A stretch of DNA of 64,000 bases from Sporosarcina sp. ACRSM (lineage in GTDB: Bacteria > Bacillota > Bacilli > Bacillales_A > Planococcaceae): the NCBI RefSeq assembly GCF_022346545.1, contig NZ_JAKRNU010000001.1, positions 186,001 to 250,000 of the forward strand, in the 5' to 3' direction. The notes under the pieces were generated by a model that saw nothing but the letters and a program-made list of their open reading frames with translations, ran no database searches and was not told the DNA's origin. Positions 26,926 through 36,116 of the stretch are shown here, one piece after another. Every line of letters begins with the position of its first letter. The first letter of the stretch is position 1. The position numbers and the translations under genes were made by a program.

Positions 26926-29197
26926 CGGAATTCCCTCCCGCCAACGTTTGAAGCAAGGACTCGACATCGCGCTTCATGCCCATCCCGGCTTCTTGTGCGC
27001 CGATGCATACCGGGCATCCCGATTCACAGCGGCAGCTAGCTACATGATCGGCTGCCTGTTGGAATAAGTCATCCCAACGATCGAATATTTTTTCACTTAA
27101 ACCGATACCGCCAGGATAACTGTCATAAATGAAAATAGTCGGCTTTCCGGAATGAACTGCCTTCACTTGTGGCACAACATGGATATCCGTCCGATCACAA
27201 CGCACAAACAGCGGGATAAACGACTGGATGGCATAGGCTGCGCCTGTCATCGCATCTGTCAACCCGGCACCTGTCCAACCATCCGGAATGTCGAATGAAA
27301 ACCATGTGGAAGACGTATGCAACTCTTCCGATGGCAACGAAATCGGACCGGAACCGATATTATCATGGGAATCGAAGCGGATTTTTTTAAATATCGTCGG
27401 GATCGCCAGCACAGCGATATCTCCATAAGCTGCTTCCCCCACTCCCAACGGATGTACATCGTCTTCACTCATCACTTTCAATTCCACTGCCAGATTGGCA
27501 TCGGTGAAATAATCGACATCGACCTCGGTGACGTATGCTTTCTTTTCCTCCCAATCAAGCATTTCCACTTGAAATTGCGTTCCTTGATGCATATAGATCG
27601 CCTCTTCGTGGAGTAAGGTCATCGCACTGAAGCGATCCATCTCACCAATGACCGTCGTTTCTTTCGGATGGGTTTTGTCGATGATGACAACATTTTCTTG
27701 AGATGCGGAACGGAGACTGATCTCACTCGCCGGGAAACTGTCCGTCATCCAATGCCATTTGTCCGTCGTTTTCACTAAGATCCCTTCACTTTCCAGAAAG
27801 GCGAGCAGCTCCTGCACCTCAAATTCCCCATACGTTTCTGTCATCGTAAAAGGCAGTTCGAACGATGCGCATTTCAAATGATCCATTAGAATGAACATAT
27901 TATCCGGATGGATGCGCGCTTCTTCCGGCGATTGACCGAGTAGATAGTCGGGATGCTCAATAATGTATTGATCGAGCGCCAAGGATTGCGCGACGTAAAT
28001 GATCAGCGCCTCTTCCTGTCTCCTCCCTGCGCGCCCCGCCTGTTGGAACGCACTCGCAATATTTCCGGGGTATCCCGTCATGATGCACGCTTGCAACTGG
28101 CCGATATCGATGCCAAGTTCAAGCGCATTCGTACTGACGACCGTCCGGATTTCTCCCTCACGTAAACCTTTTTCGATTTTCCGTCGCTCCGAAGGCAAAT
28201 AGCCACCACGATATCCCATCACGGTATTGTCAAACAGTTTCTTTTTTGTTAATTCTTTCATATAAGTGACGAGCATTTCCACACGTACCCTGCTTTTCGC
28301 AAAAATGATCGTTTGGACACCTTCACGATATAATAACGAAGCGACATCTCGCACTTCCAAAACGGCACTTCGACGGATGCCGAATGTCGGATGAACGACA
28401 GGCGGATTGTAAAAGACAAAATGCTTTTTCCCTGCAGGCGCCCCATTATTAGCAATTAATTGCATATCCGTATTGGTCAATGACTCCGCAAGCTCCTGCG
28501 GGTTCGCAATCGTCGCCGACGTGCAAATGAACACCGGATCACTGCCATAATAATTGCAAATCCGTTTCAACCGACGCAACACATGCGCGACGTGACTGCC
28601 GAAAACGCCTTTATACGTATGCAATTCGTCTATGATGATATATTTCAAGTTTTCGAAGAGCGACACCCATTTCGTATGATGCGGCAATATGCCTGAGTGC
28701 AGCATATCAGGGTTCGTCAAGACAATATGACCGGACTTCCGCACTTTAGATCGTAACCCTGGCGCGGTGTCGCCGTCATAAGTGTAACTGAGAATCGACT
28801 CCCCACTCGCTTCGATCAGCTCATGCAAATCCGCCAGCTGATCCTGCGCCAGTGCTTTCGTCGGGAATAAATAGATAGCCCGAGCCGCTTCGTCCTCCAA
28901 AATACTTTGCAGTACCGGTAAATGGTAGCAGAGTGATTTACCAGAAGCAGTCGGCGTCACCGCTGTAAATGACTTTCCCGAAGCAGCCAATTCAAACGCT
29001 TCCCGTTGATGGCTATACAGTTGCTGGATGCCTTTCGACGCCAACGCTATAATGATGGAAGGATGGAGCTTGTCCGGAAATTCCGCATAGACCGCTTCTT
29101 TCCCTTCAATTGTCCTATAATGAACGACATTACTCGAAAAAGAAGGATCCGTCCGCAACTTCTCCAACACTTCATGAATCGCATTTTTCTTAGTCAT
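26915..29197 (-). CDS. mrfA: mitomycin repair helicase MrfA (YprA)
   Basis: A superfamily 2 DNA helicase with 3'-5' polarity in B. subtilis. Walker A is TPTASGKSLCYHLP (about 81-94), the DEAH-type box is IIDELHTYKG (about 187-196), motif VI is QQAGRAGRR (about 386-394). The C-terminal DUF1998 domain has four clustered cysteines (CRCESGCPVC) that bind zinc. The 760 aa length matches YprA. Its start (29197) overlaps the yppE stop by four bases, and it overlaps mrfB at the other end, so yppE-mrfA-mrfB look like one coupled operon. Confidence 0.93.
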   Translation of the reverse strand: MTKKNAIHEVLEKLRTDPSFSSNVVHYRTIEGKEAVYAEFPDKLHPSIIIALASKGIQQLYSHQREAFELAASGKSFTAVTPTASGKSLCYHLPVLQSILEDEAARAIYLFPTKALAQDQLADLHELIEASGESILSYTYDGDTAPGLRSKVRKSGHIVLTNPDMLHSGILPHHTKWVSLFENLKYIIIDELHTYKGVFGSHVAHVLRRLKRICNYYGSDPVFICTSATIANPQELAESLTNTDMQLIANNGAPAGKKHFVFYNPPVVHPTFGIRRSAVLEVRDVASLLYREGVQTIIFAKSRVRVEMLVTYMKELTKKKLFDNTVMGYRGGYLPSERRKIEKGLREGEIRTVVSTNALELGIDIGQLQACIMTGYPGNIASAFQQAGRAGRRQEEALIIYVAQSLALDQYIIEHPDYLLGQSPEEARIHPDNMFILMDHLKCASFELPFTMTETYGEFEVQELLAFLESEGILVKTTDKWHWMTDSFPASEISLRSASQENVVIIDKTHPKETTVIGEMDRFSAMTLLHEEAIYMHQGTQFQVEMLDWEEKKAYVTEVDVDYFTDANLAVELKVMSEDDVHPLGVGEAAYGDIAVLAIPTIFKKIRFDSHDNIGSGPISLPSEELHTSSTWFSFDIPDGWTGAGLTDAMTGAAYAIQSFIPLFVRCDRTDIHVVPQVKAVHSGKPTIFIYDSYPGGIGLSEKIFDRWDDLFQQAADHVASCRCESGCPVCIGAQEAGMGMKRDVESLLQTLAGGNSDVL

Positions 29198-29565
29198 GTG
29201 ACATCCTCGTCCTTCTCTGCGTTCAAGGCATCCAAAATGGTTTTCAATGTATATTCAGCCGAATTGATCGACAACACAAATCTTTTTTTTCCTGTCTTCT
29301 GATAAAATGACTGGACAATAAATTGCTTCATTGAATCATTCAATGATTCAATCTGTATCGGATGAACATACTTCGGCTTTTCCGTCTTGATAAATTCCGA
29401 TACTTCTTCCGTCCATTCATCCAACATCGTATGATACCGATCCGCATACGGCTTTACTTCTATAAAAAAATCAGGTTCCCGATCAAGTTCCCTCATCTGT
29501 GTATGACGTTCACGACATTCCCCACAAACAGAAAGGAGAATCTCCGTCTTTTCTTTTAAATTCAT
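29194..29565 (-). CDS. yppE: DUF1798 family protein YppE, 123 aa
   Basis: A small all-helical protein of the DUF1798 family. Marks are PDFFIEVKPYADRY, a central EWTEEVSEFIKTEKPKYVHP segment and the C-terminal KKRFVLSINSAEYTLKTIL. The B. subtilis family member YppE has a solved four-helix bundle but no known function. The start is placed at ATG 29565, although a first ATG four codons upstream overlaps AAAGGATG and could also be used. The overlap with mrfA suggests a role in, or at least co-expression with, the mitomycin repair pair, but this is inference. Confidence 0.85.
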   Translation of the reverse strand: MNLKEKTEILLSVCGECRERHTQMRELDREPDFFIEVKPYADRYHTMLDEWTEEVSEFIKTEKPKYVHPIQIESLNDSMKQFIVQSFYQKTGKKRFVLSINSAEYTLKTILDALNAEKDEDVT

Positions 29566-29635
29566 AAGGTTATACATCCTTTCCGTACCTTTCTTTTATT
29601 TTAGCAGATAGGAAGAGGATGTACCACACCGAAAG

Positions 29636-29649
29636 GGAACGTGTATTCC
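29636..29649. promoter_or_regulatory. LexA (DinR)-like operator candidate
   Basis: GGAACGTGTATTCC keeps 12 of 14 positions of the Bacillales SOS box (CGAACRNRYGTTYC), and is an imperfect palindrome. It lies between yppE-mrfAB and the divergent recU-ponA operon, 70 bases from the yppE start. Its use is not shown. Confidence 0.4.
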
Positions 29650-29776
29650 TTTCAATAATTTAAGAAGTGAACTAAAGGAAAACCTCTTTCCATTTATCTA
29701 GACACCAGATTGCAACTTTCTGCGGGTTAATCCGTCTAAATCATGTGGTATGATAGTGAGATGCGAGGTGGTAATG

Positions 29777-30412
29777 ATGACGATACGCTATCCGAACGGG
29801 AAGAAATATGTGCCTGTTCAGCAGTCGACTGTCCAACGGAAGACGGATTTCTCTTTTAGTAATCGCGGAATGGCTTTGGAAGAAGAATTGAATGAGTCCA
29901 ATGAATTTTATTTGAGCCGCGGCATCGCTGTCATCCATAAAAAACCCGTCCCGATCCAAGTGGTGAATGTCAATTACCCGGCAAGAAGTGCCGCCGTAAT
30001 AACGGAAGCTTATTTCCGGACACCCTCCACTACCGATTTCAACGGCGTCTGGAATGGGAAATACATCGATTTCGAAGCGAAAGAAACGAAAAGCTCCACT
30101 TCCTTTCCGCTACAAAATATTCATGCGCATCAGGTCGATCATATGAAAAGCGTTTGGAAGCAAGGTGGACTTGCTTTTTTTATCATCAAATTTACACTGC
30201 TCGATCGCTATTTCATCGTCCCTTATGATCGTTTTGAGCGCTTCTGGGAAAGAATGGAGATGGGTGGAAGGAAATCGATCACCCTTGCCGAATTTGAGAA
30301 AGTCGGCATTGAAATCGCGCCAGGATTTAATCCGCGAATCGATTATTTACAAGCGGTGTCCACCTTAATGGCGGACTCCGAAGAAACAATTGAAGGGCAG
30401 GAAGAACTATGA
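29777..30412 (+). CDS. recU: Holliday junction resolvase RecU
   Basis: A homodimeric endonuclease that cuts four-way junctions in recombination and chromosome segregation. The active-site cluster TDFNGVWNG...DFEAKET (Asp, Glu, Lys) is at about residues 80-101. The N-terminal RYPNGKKYVP and the flexible TVQRKTDFSFSNRGM region are typical. Length 211 aa is close to the B. subtilis protein (206 aa). The start is the ATG at 29777; GAGGTGG lies just upstream, and the ATG one codon earlier is rather close to it. Its stop overlaps the ponA start (ATGA), the conserved recU-ponA operon. A TATGAT box lies at 29749-29754. Confidence 0.95.
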   Translation: MTIRYPNGKKYVPVQQSTVQRKTDFSFSNRGMALEEELNESNEFYLSRGIAVIHKKPVPIQVVNVNYPARSAAVITEAYFRTPSTTDFNGVWNGKYIDFEAKETKSSTSFPLQNIHAHQVDHMKSVWKQGGLAFFIIKFTLLDRYFIVPYDRFERFWERMEMGGRKSITLAEFEKVGIEIAPGFNPRIDYLQAVSTLMADSEETIEGQEEL

Positions 30413-33102
30413 GTGAACATATACATTCAAGATCGGCTCGACGTAAAGCACTGGAAGCTGAGCGCTCGAAAAAGAAAGGCAAAAAGCCGAAACGTCCAAA
30501 AGGGTTATTCAAAAAAATAATCTTGGCGATCTTTGTGATAGGCTTAGCGGGACTGTTAGGCGGTTTCGGCTTATTTGCATACTATGCAAGTTCAGCACCG
30601 AAACTGGACGAAGAACTATTAAAAGATCCATTGTCATCCGAATTGCTCGATATCCACGGCAATGTCTTCATGAAATCGGGTGCTGAAAAACGGAAGTTTG
30701 TTCCATACGCCGATATTCCGCAAGAGATGCAAGATGCGATTTTAGCGACGGAAGACGTCCGCTTCTACTCCCATCACGGCATGGACTTCTGGCGATTGGG
30801 CGGCGCCGTCATTGCGAATTTCAGAGGTGGTTTCGGTTCACAAGGGGCAAGTACCCTTACCCAACAAGTGATCAAAAACTCATTCCTGACAGATGAAAAA
30901 ACATTGAAACGGAAAGCGCAAGAAGCGTGGCTCGCCTTCCAACTGGAACGGAAGTATGACAAAGAGGAGATCTTTGAAATGTACTTCAACAAGATTCTCA
31001 TGGGTGGCAATAATTACGGATTCGGAACTGCAGCTGAATTTTATTACGGGAAAAATTTAAACGAACTGGAATTGCATGAAATGGCGATGTTAGCCGGCAT
31101 TCCTCAAAGTCCGAACGGCTACAACCCGACGAAAAATCCGGAACGTGCCGAGAAACGACGCAATATCGTACTCAGTCTGATGTATCAGCATAAAAAAATC
31201 ACAAAAGCGGAAATGGAAGCGGCTAAGGCGATTCCGGTCACTGCTACGTTGCTCCCGGAAGACCAAAGACAAGTGGCCACCACGAAATATCCAGCCTACG
31301 TCGACCTCGTCCTGGCTGAATTGGAAGAAGCGGGCATGAGCCATCTCTTGGCCGAAGGAGTGAAAATCCAGACGGCATTGGATCCTTCTGCACAACAGGC
31401 TGTTGAAAAAGCGATCAATACATCCGAACTTTATGAATCGGACGAAATGCAAGCCGGCATGACCGTCGTCGATACAAAAACGGGCGCCATCGTGGCGGTC
31501 GGTGGCGGACGCAATTATTCCGGCCTCGATTGGAACTTTGCATCCGACCAGAAACGCCAGCCCGGCTCTACGATCAAACCGATACTCGCTTACGGCCCCG
31601 CGATTGAAAATCTCAGTTGGTCAACGGGGAATACGATTGTCGATGAACCGTATAACTACAAAGGGACCAATCAGGCGATCCGCAATGTCGATGGCAAATA
31701 TCAAGGTACGATGACGATTCGTGAAGCCTTATACAAATCGCGGAATATCCCGGCTGTCAAAGTTTTTGAAGAAGTGGGCACACAAAAAGCCGGCGATTTT
31801 GCAAGAAACCTTGGTCTTCCTTATGACAAATTGTATTCTTCCGATGCGCTAGGTGGCGGCGGAAATGACTTTTCAACTGTCCAAATGGCGGGAGCCTTTG
31901 CAGCATTTGGCAATGGCGGTATTTATACGAAACCGCATGCCATTAAAAAAATCACGTTCCGGGATGGCAAAACAGAACGGAATATGGCACCTAACCCTGA
32001 AATTGTCATGAAAGATTCGACTGCTTATATGATTACCGACATTTTACGTGACGTACTCACTTCGGGAACAGGTACAAAGGCGAATATTTCCGGTCTTGAT
32101 ATCGCCGGAAAAACAGGTACGACCAACTATCCGAATGATATTAAGCAAAAACACAACATGAAAAATACAGACGTCCCCGACTCTTGGTTTACAGGCTATA
32201 CGACCAATTACACGATTGCAGTATGGGGCGGTTATGCAAAATATACAACACCGATCACAACGTATGACCGAGGTCGCTATGTTCCTCAAAACTTGTTCCG
32301 GATGGTCATGAGCGAAATTTCTGCCGGGAAAGAGACGGCACGCTTCAAGAAACCTGGTTCGGTGGAAGAAGCGACGATCGAGTACGGATCGAACCCGCTC
32401 CTCCTCGCCAGCCCTACGACGCCGGCCAGCATGAAACGGACCGAATTATTCGTACGCGGTACGGTACCGACGGAAATGGCGAAAGAAGAGATCATTGAAC
32501 TTGAAGATCCAAGTAATTTATCGGCTCAATACGATCCAGAGACGAATTCCGTCTCCCTGAACTGGACACATCATGCACCTGTTTCAGAAGCGATTACGGG
32601 TGAAGTTGAATTTACGGTCTTCGTAGGTGTCGATGGTGGCGACATGCAAGAAATGACCAAGACGAAAGACATGTCTGTTACGTTCTCAGGCGCCGAGCCG
32701 GGCCGGACCTATGTATTCTCCGTCGTCGCGAAACTCGGTGAATTAGAAAGCGGACCAGCCAGCGCGACACTCCAAATTGACAATACCACTGAGGAAATAC
32801 CAGGTGAGGAATTCGATGATGGTTCCGAAAATCCTGATAACGAGTGGAATAATGGCAATTGGGGTAATGAGAACAACGGCAATAACGGTAACGACAGCAA
32901 TTGGAATAACCCAAACAACTGGAACGAAGGAAAAAACAATAATTGGAACAATGGCAACTGGAATAACAGAAACGACGGCAACGGAAATAACGATGAAAAC
33001 AATCCAGATGACAATTCATCGAATAGCGGAGGGACAGATTCAGGCACCAATACCACTCCTGATGGCCAAGAAGGAAATTCCAGCGAAGATGGTACTCCTT
33101 AA
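30409..33102 (+). CDS. ponA: class A penicillin-binding protein PBP1 (PonA), 897 aa
   Basis: A bifunctional murein synthase. Layout: basic cytoplasmic tail (1-34), one membrane helix (about 35-60), glycosyltransferase domain with EDVRFYSHHG and GASTLTQQV (about 65-260), transpeptidase with active serine in GSTIKP (about 384-389), SRN (about 444) and KTGTT (about 564-568), then a fibronectin III-like domain (about 700-790). The last 100 residues are a low-complexity tail rich in Asn, Gly and Trp (NNGN/WNN repeats). The last part is unusual in its regular Trp spacing. Coupled to recU. A terminator follows. GpsB, its localiser, is encoded 5 kb away. Confidence 0.95.
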   Translation: MSEHIHSRSARRKALEAERSKKKGKKPKRPKGLFKKIILAIFVIGLAGLLGGFGLFAYYASSAPKLDEELLKDPLSSELLDIHGNVFMKSGAEKRKFVPYADIPQEMQDAILATEDVRFYSHHGMDFWRLGGAVIANFRGGFGSQGASTLTQQVIKNSFLTDEKTLKRKAQEAWLAFQLERKYDKEEIFEMYFNKILMGGNNYGFGTAAEFYYGKNLNELELHEMAMLAGIPQSPNGYNPTKNPERAEKRRNIVLSLMYQHKKITKAEMEAAKAIPVTATLLPEDQRQVATTKYPAYVDLVLAELEEAGMSHLLAEGVKIQTALDPSAQQAVEKAINTSELYESDEMQAGMTVVDTKTGAIVAVGGGRNYSGLDWNFASDQKRQPGSTIKPILAYGPAIENLSWSTGNTIVDEPYNYKGTNQAIRNVDGKYQGTMTIREALYKSRNIPAVKVFEEVGTQKAGDFARNLGLPYDKLYSSDALGGGGNDFSTVQMAGAFAAFGNGGIYTKPHAIKKITFRDGKTERNMAPNPEIVMKDSTAYMITDILRDVLTSGTGTKANISGLDIAGKTGTTNYPNDIKQKHNMKNTDVPDSWFTGYTTNYTIAVWGGYAKYTTPITTYDRGRYVPQNLFRMVMSEISAGKETARFKKPGSVEEATIEYGSNPLLLASPTTPASMKRTELFVRGTVPTEMAKEEIIELEDPSNLSAQYDPETNSVSLNWTHHAPVSEAITGEVEFTVFVGVDGGDMQEMTKTKDMSVTFSGAEPGRTYVFSVVAKLGELESGPASATLQIDNTTEEIPGEEFDDGSENPDNEWNNGNWGNENNGNNGNDSNWNNPNNWNEGKNNNWNNGNWNNRNDGNGNNDENNPDDNSSNSGGTDSGTNTTPDGQEGNSSEDGTP

Positions 33103-33109
33103 ATTGATA

Positions 33110-33149
33110 AAAAAAGCAGCACCTCGGATCACCAAGGTGCTGCTTTTTT
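33110..33149. terminator. bidirectional terminator between ponA and ypoC
   Basis: AAAAAAGCAGCACCT pairs with AGGTGCTGCTTTTTT around a ten-base loop. It closes the convergent recU-ponA and dnaD-nth-ypoC units. Confidence 0.88.
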
Positions 33150-33151
33150 CT

Positions 33152-33499
33152 TCATTTTTTCATAATCGACAAGCGGGCGACTTTCTTTTTTGTTTCCGTA
33201 TATAGTGCATCCAATTGGACAAATGCATAATGGCTGGAAATTTTAGCTTTTACGAATGCGAGGCGCTCCTCACCATTCAGTGGCTCAAGCGTATAAACCC
33301 ACTTCCCTTTTTGCTCGTCCAACAGCTTCCCGCCGTGTTCCAATAATTCGTCAAATGCCAAAATGGCCTCTTCCATCATTTCAAGTGCTTGACGATCTTT
33401 TTGCGTGTAAAACAGCTCGATCGTTTCCCGGTTTGCCTCCCACTTTTCAAAATAGGGGCTGAACAATTCCTTGTCGATCGGTTTCATTTCACTGATCAT
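33152..33499 (-). CDS. ypoC: YpoC family protein, 115 aa
   Basis: A small, mostly helical, soluble protein of unknown function that follows nth in Bacillales (YpoC). It has many charged residues; SPYFEKW near the N terminus and the central LEPLNGEERLAFVKAKISSHYAF are the best-kept parts as far as I can recognise. The start is the ATG at 33499, overlapping the nth stop as ATGA, with AGAGGA ten bases upstream. A TTG 11 codons earlier would lengthen the overlap and precedes the ribosome site. It is the last gene of the dnaD-nth-ypoC unit. Confidence 0.8.
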   Translation of the reverse strand: MISEMKPIDKELFSPYFEKWEANRETIELFYTQKDRQALEMMEEAILAFDELLEHGGKLLDEQKGKWVYTLEPLNGEERLAFVKAKISSHYAFVQLDALYTETKKKVARLSIMKK

Positions 33500-34143
33500 A
33501 TCGCTTTCATCCTCTTCTTCCCTTCCCTGCAAAGCGGCAAGAGCGGACAGACGTCACATCCCGGATTTTGCGCTTTACAATGATATCTTCCGAAAAAAAT
33601 GATTTGGTGATGGGTATCCGTCCACTTTTCCTTTGGCGTCCAACGCATGATCTTTTCCTCGACCGCAAGCGGACTGTCTTTCCATCGGTTCATACCCAAT
33701 CGTTTGGCTACACGCTCCACATGTGTATCGACCGCCATCGCCGGTATGCCGAATGCATTCGACACGACGACATTCGCCGTTTTCCGACCGACACCCGGCA
33801 AGGTCGTCATCACATCACGATCGGCAGGCACTTCCCCGCCAAAGTTTTCGATGAGCATCCGGCTTAACGCTTGGATGTTTTTCGCCTTATTGCGGTACAA
33901 GCCGATGGAACGGATATCGGTCTGCAATTCTTCAATATCCACCGCCAGATAATCCTCCGGCGTTTTATATTTCTTAAACAAATCTGCGGTCACCCGATTG
34001 ACAAGGACATCCGTACATTGCGCAGAAAGTAATGTCGCAATGAGCAGTTCGAATGGATTGTCATGCACGAGCTCGCAATGTGCATCGGGAAACATGTTCC
34101 CGAATTGCTCCAAGCATTCTTGCCATTGTTTCTTTGTAAGCAA
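33496..34143 (-). CDS. nth: endonuclease III (DNA glycosylase/AP lyase)
   Basis: Removes oxidised pyrimidines and cuts the abasic site. The helix-hairpin-helix LPGVGRKTANVV (about 115-126) holds the catalytic Lys; the catalytic Asp is in AVDTHVERV (about 139). The iron-sulfur cluster ligands C-x6-C-x2-C-x5-C are complete near the C terminus (about 188-204). Length 215 aa is normal. Translation starts at a TTG at 34143 with GGGGGAGG upstream. It lies 10 bases after dnaD, as in B. subtilis, and overlaps ypoC. Confidence 0.96.
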   Translation of the reverse strand: MLTKKQWQECLEQFGNMFPDAHCELVHDNPFELLIATLLSAQCTDVLVNRVTADLFKKYKTPEDYLAVDIEELQTDIRSIGLYRNKAKNIQALSRMLIENFGGEVPADRDVMTTLPGVGRKTANVVVSNAFGIPAMAVDTHVERVAKRLGMNRWKDSPLAVEEKIMRWTPKEKWTDTHHQIIFFGRYHCKAQNPGCDVCPLLPLCREGKKRMKAI

Positions 34144-34153
34144 TTTCCTCCCC

Positions 34154-34867
34154 CTAATCCCGTTCTTCCAACCAATTATAAAAGGGCACCCGTTTCACGG
34201 ATACCGTTCTCTGTTGTGGCTGATCCGGACGTGGACCTATCGTCCTGAAAGACTTTGTTTGCCGTTCAACGTCCGCTAATGTTTTGACGTTTTTCTTTTT
34301 CCATTCAAATAAGATGCGGTCGATATAGCGAAGACTCAGCTTCTGCGCAATGACCGCTTCTTTCAAGGCCGCTCTGATGATTTCGACCGAATGGCCATCC
34401 TCATCCAGCCACATCGCGATCGATTCACATTCCATCGGCGATAGGAAACGTCCAAATTCTTGCTCGAATAAGGCGTAAATTTCACCTTCCGCCTTCTTCT
34501 GATTTTCCTCTTCCGATTCGTTTGCTTGAAGCGCTAGTTGATCGACCAACCGATCCCATAAAGGCTGTAATGAAAAAATCTCCACTAAGACACCTTGGGG
34601 ATCCTTGCTTTGCACAATCTGTAGAAAACCTCGCTGCATAAGTCGTTGCAAAATCATGGACACTTCGTTTTCCGTTAAATTCATCCGATCGGAAAAATCC
34701 GTCGGTGTCGGAAATTGGATGCCTCCTGATTGAAATGCAGTCATATGCATGATCAGCATGGCATCTATATCTTGGATGCCCAATTTTTTATAATGGTGAA
34801 AAAAAAGCTGGGAAATGTTAACATTTCCCTGCTCAATCCAAATTCGGAGCCGTTCTTCGTGTTGCAT
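34154..34867 (-). CDS. dnaD: replication initiation/restart protein DnaD
   Basis: A primosome protein that helps load the replicative helicase at oriC and at stalled forks in low-GC Gram-positives. The N-terminal winged-helix domain (about 1-115, with QSGGIQFPTPTDFSDRM) and the C-terminal DnaD domain (about 128-195, with YALFEQEFGRFLSPMECE and YIDRILFEW) are both present. The 237 aa fits. The ATG at 34867 has GAGGAG upstream. It is followed by nth. In B. subtilis asnS lies directly before dnaD, here the upstream gene is aspB with no asnS between. Confidence 0.95.
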   Translation of the reverse strand: MQHEERLRIWIEQGNVNISQLFFHHYKKLGIQDIDAMLIMHMTAFQSGGIQFPTPTDFSDRMNLTENEVSMILQRLMQRGFLQIVQSKDPQGVLVEIFSLQPLWDRLVDQLALQANESEEENQKKAEGEIYALFEQEFGRFLSPMECESIAMWLDEDGHSVEIIRAALKEAVIAQKLSLRYIDRILFEWKKKNVKTLADVERQTKSFRTIGPRPDQPQQRTVSVKRVPFYNWLEERD

Positions 34868-34908
34868 GCCCGAACTCCTCTCTTCTCTATAAGGTATTGA
34901 AGTTTATA

Positions 34909-36102
34909 TCATTCTTTCCAGTTCTTTTCAACAAACGTGTGGATCCGTTGAACAGCCTCTTCTAACAGTTCAATTGAAGTTGCATATGATAAGCGAATTG
35001 TATCCGGTGAGCCGAAACCGGATCCCGGAATGACAGCGACTTTCGCTTCCGTCAGCAATGCAGCAGCGAAGTCATCCACATTTGCAAAGCCCGTTTTCGC
35101 AACAGCATCCGATACTTCAGGCAGGAGATAGAACGCACCTTGTGGTTTAATCACCTTGAAACCTGGAATGGCTGATAGTTTCGGGTAAATCTGCTCTAAA
35201 CGTGATTCAAAAGCCTGCCGCATCATTTCTACAGCATCTTGAGGCCCATTATATGCCTCGAGAGCTGCGTACTGGGATGTTGTCGTCGGATTGGAAGTCG
35301 AATGGCTGGCAAGGTCCGTCATCGCGCTGACAACTTCTGCATCGCCAGCAATATAGCCGATCCTCCAGCCCGTCATTGAATGTGATTTGGAGACGCCATT
35401 GATAATCAGTGTCCGTTGTTTCGCATCTTCTGAGAGCTGTGCGATCGACACATGCTGTGCCCCGCCATAGAGAAGCTTCTCATAGATTTCATCCGAGATG
35501 ATCCAAATATCTTTTTCCTGGCAGACAGCAGCGATTTGCTGCAATTCCTCTTTGGAATAGACCATCCCTGTCGGATTGCCCGGTGAATTGATAATGACAG
35601 CTTTCGTTTTCTCAGTGATGGCTTCCCGAATCTGTTCGGCTGTCACTTTGAATTGTGCTGCCGCAGTCCCTTCGACGTGGACAGGTACGCCCCCCGCCAA
35701 TTTCACCTGCTCCGGATAGCTGACCCAATAAGGGGTCGGGATGATCACTTCATCGCCCGGATCCAGTATGACCTGGAACAATGTATATAAGACATGTTTA
35801 GCTCCGATGCCAATCATGATTTCTTTTCTGGAATAGAGCAATCCCTGGTCTTTCTCCAACTTTTGAATAACGGCGTCTTTCAAAGCAGGCAAACCGCCGG
35901 AAGGTGTATACTTCGTCTTGCCTTCCTTCATGGATGCATAAGCTGCTTCTAAAATATTTTCAGGTGTATTGTAATCCGGCTCTCCTGCGCCAAGCCCGAT
36001 TACATCGATTCCTGATTCTTTCATTTCCTTTGCTTTTGCTGTAATTGCCAATGTTGTAGAGGGTGATAAAGTACTCACCCTAGCCGCTAATCGTTTTGTC
36101 AA
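34909..36102 (-). CDS. aspB: class I/II aminotransferase, aspartate aminotransferase AspB type
   Basis: A PLP-dependent aminotransferase making aspartate from oxaloacetate and glutamate. The PLP-binding Lys is in SKSHSMTGWR (about residue 238), with the NSPGNPTG loop (about 172-179) and the C-terminal Arg in TIRLSYATS. The start is taken as the TTG at 36102 with AAGGGG upstream, giving 397 aa that align from the second residue with B. subtilis AspB (393 aa); the ATG at 36120, which overlaps the ypmB stop, lacks a ribosome site. In either case ypmB and aspB are coupled. asnS, the usual next gene, is missing. Confidence 0.92.
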   Translation of the reverse strand: MTKRLAARVSTLSPSTTLAITAKAKEMKESGIDVIGLGAGEPDYNTPENILEAAYASMKEGKTKYTPSGGLPALKDAVIQKLEKDQGLLYSRKEIMIGIGAKHVLYTLFQVILDPGDEVIIPTPYWVSYPEQVKLAGGVPVHVEGTAAAQFKVTAEQIREAITEKTKAVIINSPGNPTGMVYSKEELQQIAAVCQEKDIWIISDEIYEKLLYGGAQHVSIAQLSEDAKQRTLIINGVSKSHSMTGWRIGYIAGDAEVVSAMTDLASHSTSNPTTTSQYAALEAYNGPQDAVEMMRQAFESRLEQIYPKLSAIPGFKVIKPQGAFYLLPEVSDAVAKTGFANVDDFAAALLTEAKVAVIPGSGFGSPDTIRLSYATSIELLEEAVQRIHTFVEKNWKE

Positions 36103-36116
36103 CTCAAATCGCCCCT

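Noticed and set aside
32678-33056. Two frames (113 and 115 codons) antisense to the ponA tail
   Set aside because: They are translations of the repetitive Asn/Gly/Trp tail on the other strand; low complexity only.
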